This document shows, one piece after another, positions 6,564 through 9,478 of a stretch of 9,478 nucleotides of DNA. This stretch comes from Chloroflexota bacterium (GTDB lineage: Bacteria > Chloroflexota > Dehalococcoidia > Lucifugimonadales > Lucifugimonadaceae). Numbering within the stretch: the stretch's first letter is position 1; every line of letters begins with the position of its first letter. The DNA lies in assembly GCA_029262715.1 (NCBI GenBank), contig JAJCYX010000413.1:1-9478 (forward strand), read 5' to 3'. The notes under the pieces are model-generated. The model saw only the letters and a program-made list of their open reading frames with translations. It did not search any database and was not told where the DNA came from. Made by a program: the position numbers and the translations under genes.

Positions 6564-7394
6564 TCAGGCCTGACCGTACGTCCATGCCTCCGCCAACAAG
6601 TCATCGATAATCCCCGACGCCGCCTTCTGGTCCAGCAAAAACCTGTCCGAACCTGTGTCTGGCAAATCACTTGGGATCTGATCTTCCGTGATCACACCGA
6701 ACCATCGGGCAGTCCGAGGAGTAATACCATTCTTCTTGTAGATAGTTCTTAGCCTTTGTTCTTCTGCCTCGGTCATGCCGATCCGGCCGAGCTTGCCGGT
6801 TCCATATTCTTCGCCTGAAAAGGCATCCGCGACGAAGAGCCTGTCGTCATCGTTGGCAACCAGAGGCAATATGTCTGTTTGCAATGTTTCAGGGCTTTCG
6901 GTTCTTGGCACACTATATGCGAATCCAGAGAGATCACTGCCAGTCCTAAAAACAAGACGCGAGTCAACTATCCAGTGATTGTGCGCATACTCCGGATGCC
7001 GCCGATCAAATCTTCGGAAGAAATCCTGGACGACGAAAGCCCGTTGTTTTGACGCCTGTATGAAATACGACCCAACCGTTTCCTCGATCCCCGAAGCGAG
7101 GCGCTTGATTCTCCATGGATTCGAATCTGTCGATCCTTGAACAACTGTGGCCGTGAAACCTTTCAGTTCGTAAATCACGATCTTGTTTGGCGAGATCAGC
7201 AGAATGTCGATCTCCCCGTTCCAATCTTGGTCTCGCTCCATCACTTCGCCGCGTTCGTGAGAGAACCCGTGGTTGAAGATTAAATACGACCACGAACCGA
7301 ATAGCTCTTCGGCACTACGAAGGATGTCCAGCACGCGCTCGAACTGCGCCTCCTCAGCTCCGTGTGTGGTTGGGATGCTACCTACGACTTCCAT
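6564..7394 (-). CDS. NERD-domain (PD-(D/E)XK) nuclease-like protein
   Basis: The 276-residue protein contains a NERD-type nuclease core at about 15-125. GEID (60-63, with D63) is followed 13 residues on by E76-L-K78 (VIYELKGF), the D...ExK catalytic signature. The downstream NPW-x-Q-like region (92-125, SNPWRIKRLASGIEE...QASKQRAFVVQDFF) is also typical. After a linker, the 205-276 tail is helical. NERD proteins occur in phage defence loci and plasmid elements and are predicted DNA or RNA nucleases. No helicase or kinase domain is fused here. It is the last gene of a possible minus-strand unit with the HTH gene (70 bases upstream) and the helicase. The ATG at 7394 has only a weak ribosome binding site. 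The opening MEVVGSIPTTH looks unlike protein core and the true start may be slightly downstream. Confidence 0.82.
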   Translation of the reverse strand: MEVVGSIPTTHGAEEAQFERVLDILRSAEELFGSWSYLIFNHGFSHERGEVMERDQDWNGEIDILLISPNKIVIYELKGFTATVVQGSTDSNPWRIKRLASGIEETVGSYFIQASKQRAFVVQDFFRRFDRRHPEYAHNHWIVDSRLVFRTGSDLSGFAYSVPRTESPETLQTDILPLVANDDDRLFVADAFSGEEYGTGKLGRIGMTEAEEQRLRTIYKKNGITPRTARWFGVITEDQIPSDLPDTGSDRFLLDQKAASGIIDDLLAEAWTYGQA

Positions 7395-7464
7395 GGGATC
7401 TATCCGTGTTGTACGAGCCAGACGGCGTGTTGGTTGGCACGTGGGCTAGATGGCGAGTAATCAG

Positions 7465-7911
7465 CTACCAATGCCCACTGCTGCGTCGGCTGATCACCCG
7501 GATGGTCTTTCTACTAACCGAGGGCGGTCGCTCAACCGTTAGTTCGAAGGATTCAAGAGCCGCAAGGTCCGCCCTCAGCCGTACGTTCTCTAGCTCCAAC
7601 TGCCTCATTTTCTCGCGACGATCACGCTCATGCGTTCGTTCGAGCTGCACCTGATACGTGTGGTAGTTGGCGATGTTGTTCTGAATTCCTTCATGCCACG
7701 CTTCATCGATTTGGCGCACAAGCTCTTCACATTCCGGCGATGGCGGTTCTTCCAGGCCTCTGCCGCGCCTGATCCAGCGAGTGCGCGTGCTTGGGGAGAC
7801 ACCACATGCTTTGAATGCCTGCGAGGGAGTCTCGCCATTCCGTATCAAGTTGCACACTGTGTCCACAAGAACATCGTTTATCGTCAGTGTCTTGGGCATG
7901 AAATGACGCAT
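7465..7911 (-). CDS. Small HTH/coiled-coil protein, terminase-small-subunit-like
   Basis: Of the 148 residues, about 8-52 form a homeodomain-like HTH (LIRNGETPSQAFKACGVSPSTRTRWIRRG) of the kind seen in phage terminase small subunits and transposase N-termini. A charged helical stretch follows (57-120), with a likely coiled coil from about 90 (RDRREKMRQLELENVRLRADL) that could drive multimer formation, and a basic tail (130-148). The start could be ATG 7911 or ATG 7899. A GGGG precedes the first at short spacing. It lies 37 bases after the helicase stop and 70 bases before the NERD start, all in one direction. It could be a regulator of the defence unit, a DNA-targeting partner, or a TerS-like packaging factor. 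No large terminase is visible, so its function is open. Confidence 0.7.
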   Translation of the reverse strand: MRHFMPKTLTINDVLVDTVCNLIRNGETPSQAFKACGVSPSTRTRWIRRGRGLEEPPSPECEELVRQIDEAWHEGIQNNIANYHTYQVQLERTHERDRREKMRQLELENVRLRADLAALESFELTVERPPSVSRKTIRVISRRSSGHW

Positions 7912-7948
7912 ATTCCCCGTTAGAGTTGCGAGTGACCGAGAAGAACCA

Positions 7949-9478
7949 TCAACCCCATCCCATATCGTCCGTGTCCGCCTTGAAATCTGAATATGCTTCG
8001 TTCAACCGGCCCCTGACAATCTGACCTGTTCTGCGAAACCCCAACAACCTAGCAGTCTCCACGACAACGTCGTCCACCTTCGCACCAAACATGGTCTCGG
8101 AAATTCGTCGGATCGCTTCCACTAATTCAGTTGGTGGGATCTGTCCAATTGAGCGTTCCTTGGCGTCACTGTTCCGACGTGGAGCCCTTTGTAGTTGAGC
8201 GTCAGTAGACCAGAGGAAGTTGCCGCGGATTTTAACCTCGTTGTCACGGCCCGCCCTTTGTATGTAATTGACCATTTGATCCCGAGTGCTGCCACGGACT
8301 CTCCCCAACGCGTAAGCAATTCGAATGCGCTCAATCACGAGGTCCATATGCACGGGCCCCTCAAATTCAACGACCTTCTTTATCAACGGCAAGATGCGGC
8401 GATACGGCTCCTCGCGAAGCTCGTTGTACTTTGATGCTGACGTGAGATCATTGATAGGGCGATAGCCCTCGAATGAAACAGGTTCTGTAGGGTGATTCGG
8501 GTCTTCACGCTCCACAAACTCGAACGGACTCTCGTTGTCGTTTGCCGATTGCATCCCCCCGTCGTTTTCGGGATTCGTCGAGAGTGTTTCAGATGTGTCA
8601 ATCCGCTGCGGCGTGGGTATGACTTTCGCGTAATTGAGGGCTTTCGCTGCGGCCAAAGCATCTTCGATTTTGTCAAGTTCGGACGCCGAGTCCCTAATCC
8701 AAGCCGTGGACCACACGCGGTGAATGGTCCAACCGAGATCCTCAAGCACGGCCTGTCGTTGCCAGTCTCGATCACGCGCCGCCTGTCCGCGATGATATGT
8801 AGCGCCGTCACACTCGATGCCCAGATCGAATGTTTCACCGTCCTCGGCATAGATCCCCAGATCTATGCGGTATCCGAGAGCGCCGACTTGTGACGCGATT
8901 TTGTAGCCGCGCTGTTGAAGGGCACTTCGCACCGAATCTTCGAACGGTGATTCTGGCTCGGCCGCGGGGTCTACTACCATTTGGTTGAGTAGCGTGGTCG
9001 GATCTGCCACGTATTCCAAATACCGTCTCAAAAGACGAGCACCCACTGATTCAGACGTGATCTGCGAGGACCTGAGCGAGTGGACGACTGTCAACGATTT
9101 TCTAGCTCTTGATATCGCGACATTTAGCCTGCGCTCACCGCCCTGCCGATTCAGCGGCCCAAAGCGTTGCGGCACCGCTCCTGAATCGCCAACCGGCCCA
9201 TATCCGATTCCTAAGATTATGTGATCTCTCTCGTCTCCCTGAACGTTCTCCAAGTTCTTGATAAAGAATGGCTCCTTCAACTCCCCGGAGAACCGTTCCT
9301 CGGTGTCAGGTTCTTGCGCTCTGCGAGTGTCGATCAGATCTTGCACTAGGTCCATCTGTGTTTGATTGAGGGTGACCACTCCTACGGATTCGTTGTTAGG
9401 AATACTTCTGAAGCACTCGAAAACCAAATCTACGATCTTCTCTGCCTCAACGCGGTTTGTGCGGCCATACCTGCCGGT
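7949..9478 (-). CDS. SF1 helicase with Vsr/MTES-like nuclease and DUF3320-like C-terminus (partial, N-terminus off the right edge)
   Basis: The frame is open to 9478, giving 509 C-terminal residues. First comes the end of a superfamily 1 (UPF1/AAA_12-like) helicase, with RTNRVEAEKIV and GVVTLN, motif V NVQGDERDHIILGIGYG (77-93) and motif VI NVAISRARKSL (119-129). Next is a Vsr/MTES-type nuclease domain (about 175-260), with E180, D206 (YRIDL), E222-x-D224 and H229 (IECDGATYH) and RVWSTAW (254-260). A DUF3320-like region follows (about 357-492, GPVHMDLVIERIR...GNFLW and PPTELVEAIRRI). This order is that of the giant DUF4011-helicase-Vsr proteins reported as the Hhe anti-phage system, though the DUF4011 part and Walker A would be off the right edge. 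It probably unwinds or senses invading DNA and cleaves it. It leads the minus-strand unit with the HTH and NERD genes. Confidence 0.9.
   Translation of the reverse strand, partial: TGRYGRTNRVEAEKIVDLVFECFRSIPNNESVGVVTLNQTQMDLVQDLIDTRRAQEPDTEERFSGELKEPFFIKNLENVQGDERDHIILGIGYGPVGDSGAVPQRFGPLNRQGGERRLNVAISRARKSLTVVHSLRSSQITSESVGARLLRRYLEYVADPTTLLNQMVVDPAAEPESPFEDSVRSALQQRGYKIASQVGALGYRIDLGIYAEDGETFDLGIECDGATYHRGQAARDRDWQRQAVLEDLGWTIHRVWSTAWIRDSASELDKIEDALAAAKALNYAKVIPTPQRIDTSETLSTNPENDGGMQSANDNESPFEFVEREDPNHPTEPVSFEGYRPINDLTSASKYNELREEPYRRILPLIKKVVEFEGPVHMDLVIERIRIAYALGRVRGSTRDQMVNYIQRAGRDNEVKIRGNFLWSTDAQLQRAPRRNSDAKERSIGQIPPTELVEAIRRISETMFGAKVDDVVVETARLLGFRRTGQIVRGRLNEAYSDFKADTDDMGWG

Larger units (their letters stand above)
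2209..9478. mobile_element. Putative integrative element (int-xis-prim-pol core plus defence-like cargo); right end not seen
   Basis: A tyrosine integrase, an excisionase-like protein, a prim-pol replication protein and repeat arrays sit together next to an apparently chromosomal kinase gene. The int module reads left and the xis/prim-pol module reads right from a shared control region, as in AICEs and phage satellites. The helicase-nuclease, HTH and NERD genes to the right are read as cargo. They could instead be host genes beyond the element, because no att repeat or element end was found to the right. No transfer, capsid, portal or large terminase gene is visible. Confidence 0.55.

Noticed and set aside
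7364..7394. The start of the NERD gene (GTCGTAGGT...ATCCC...ACCAC on the minus strand, translated VGSIPTT) resembles a tRNA T-arm, hinting at a tRNA fragment or att remnant.
   Set aside because: The conserved TTC of the T-loop is missing, the T-stem does not pair, and no anticodon or D-arm could be found upstream.
8383..8850. A 155-residue minus-strand frame inside the helicase-nuclease gene.
   Set aside because: It overlaps the well-supported nuclease/DUF3320 frame and has no recognisable domain.
1..9478. CRISPR array or tRNA/rRNA genes.
   Set aside because: No regularly spaced identical repeats beyond the three palindromes, and no cloverleaf or rRNA-like segment was recognised on either strand.

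Overview
The window looks like a stretch of bacterial chromosome, probably from a Chloroflexota (Dehalococcoidia/SAR202-like) lineage, into which an integrative element has inserted. The lineage call rests on one gene. The leftward gene at positions 1-2157 encodes a Ser/Thr kinase fused to a STAND-type ATPase, with the phrases LGEGGKKKVYLAHD and RDVAFALIKTEGLDE, which I associate from memory with that group. No rRNA or tRNA is present to confirm it.

Layout, left to right. (1) 1-2157, minus: N-terminal 719 residues of the kinase-ATPase; the rest lies left of the window. (2) 2158-2208: a 51-base junction with two inverted repeats, a candidate attachment or boundary region. (3) 2209-4258, minus: a tyrosine integrase preceded by a 308-residue HTH protein; the two overlap by 11 bases. 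(4) 4259-4371: a divergent control region with an imperfect 21-bp palindrome and GTGCGAG repeats. (5) 4372-5851, plus: an excisionase-like HTH protein overlapping a primase-polymerase (prim-pol). (6) 5825-5922: three phased GGACA-N4-TGTCC palindromes at about 35-bp spacing followed by an AT-rich tract, a candidate replication origin or operator array. (7) 5963-6457, plus: an HTH protein with an excellent ribosome binding site. (8) 6564-9478, minus: a co-directional set made of a large SF1 helicase C-terminus with Vsr/MTES-like nuclease and DUF3320-like domains (open at the right edge), a small terminase-like HTH/coiled-coil protein, and a NERD-type PD-(D/E)XK nuclease. This set has the look of anti-phage defence cargo.

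Taken together, int and its HTH partner facing away from xis and prim-pol, with repeats downstream, match the core of autonomously replicating integrative elements (AICEs of actinomycetes) and of phage satellites. The cargo resembles the DUF4011-helicase-Vsr (Hhe) class of defence gene plus a NERD nuclease. No conjugation, capsid or portal gene is visible, and the right end of the element is not in the window. No gap exceeds about 115 bases without a gene.
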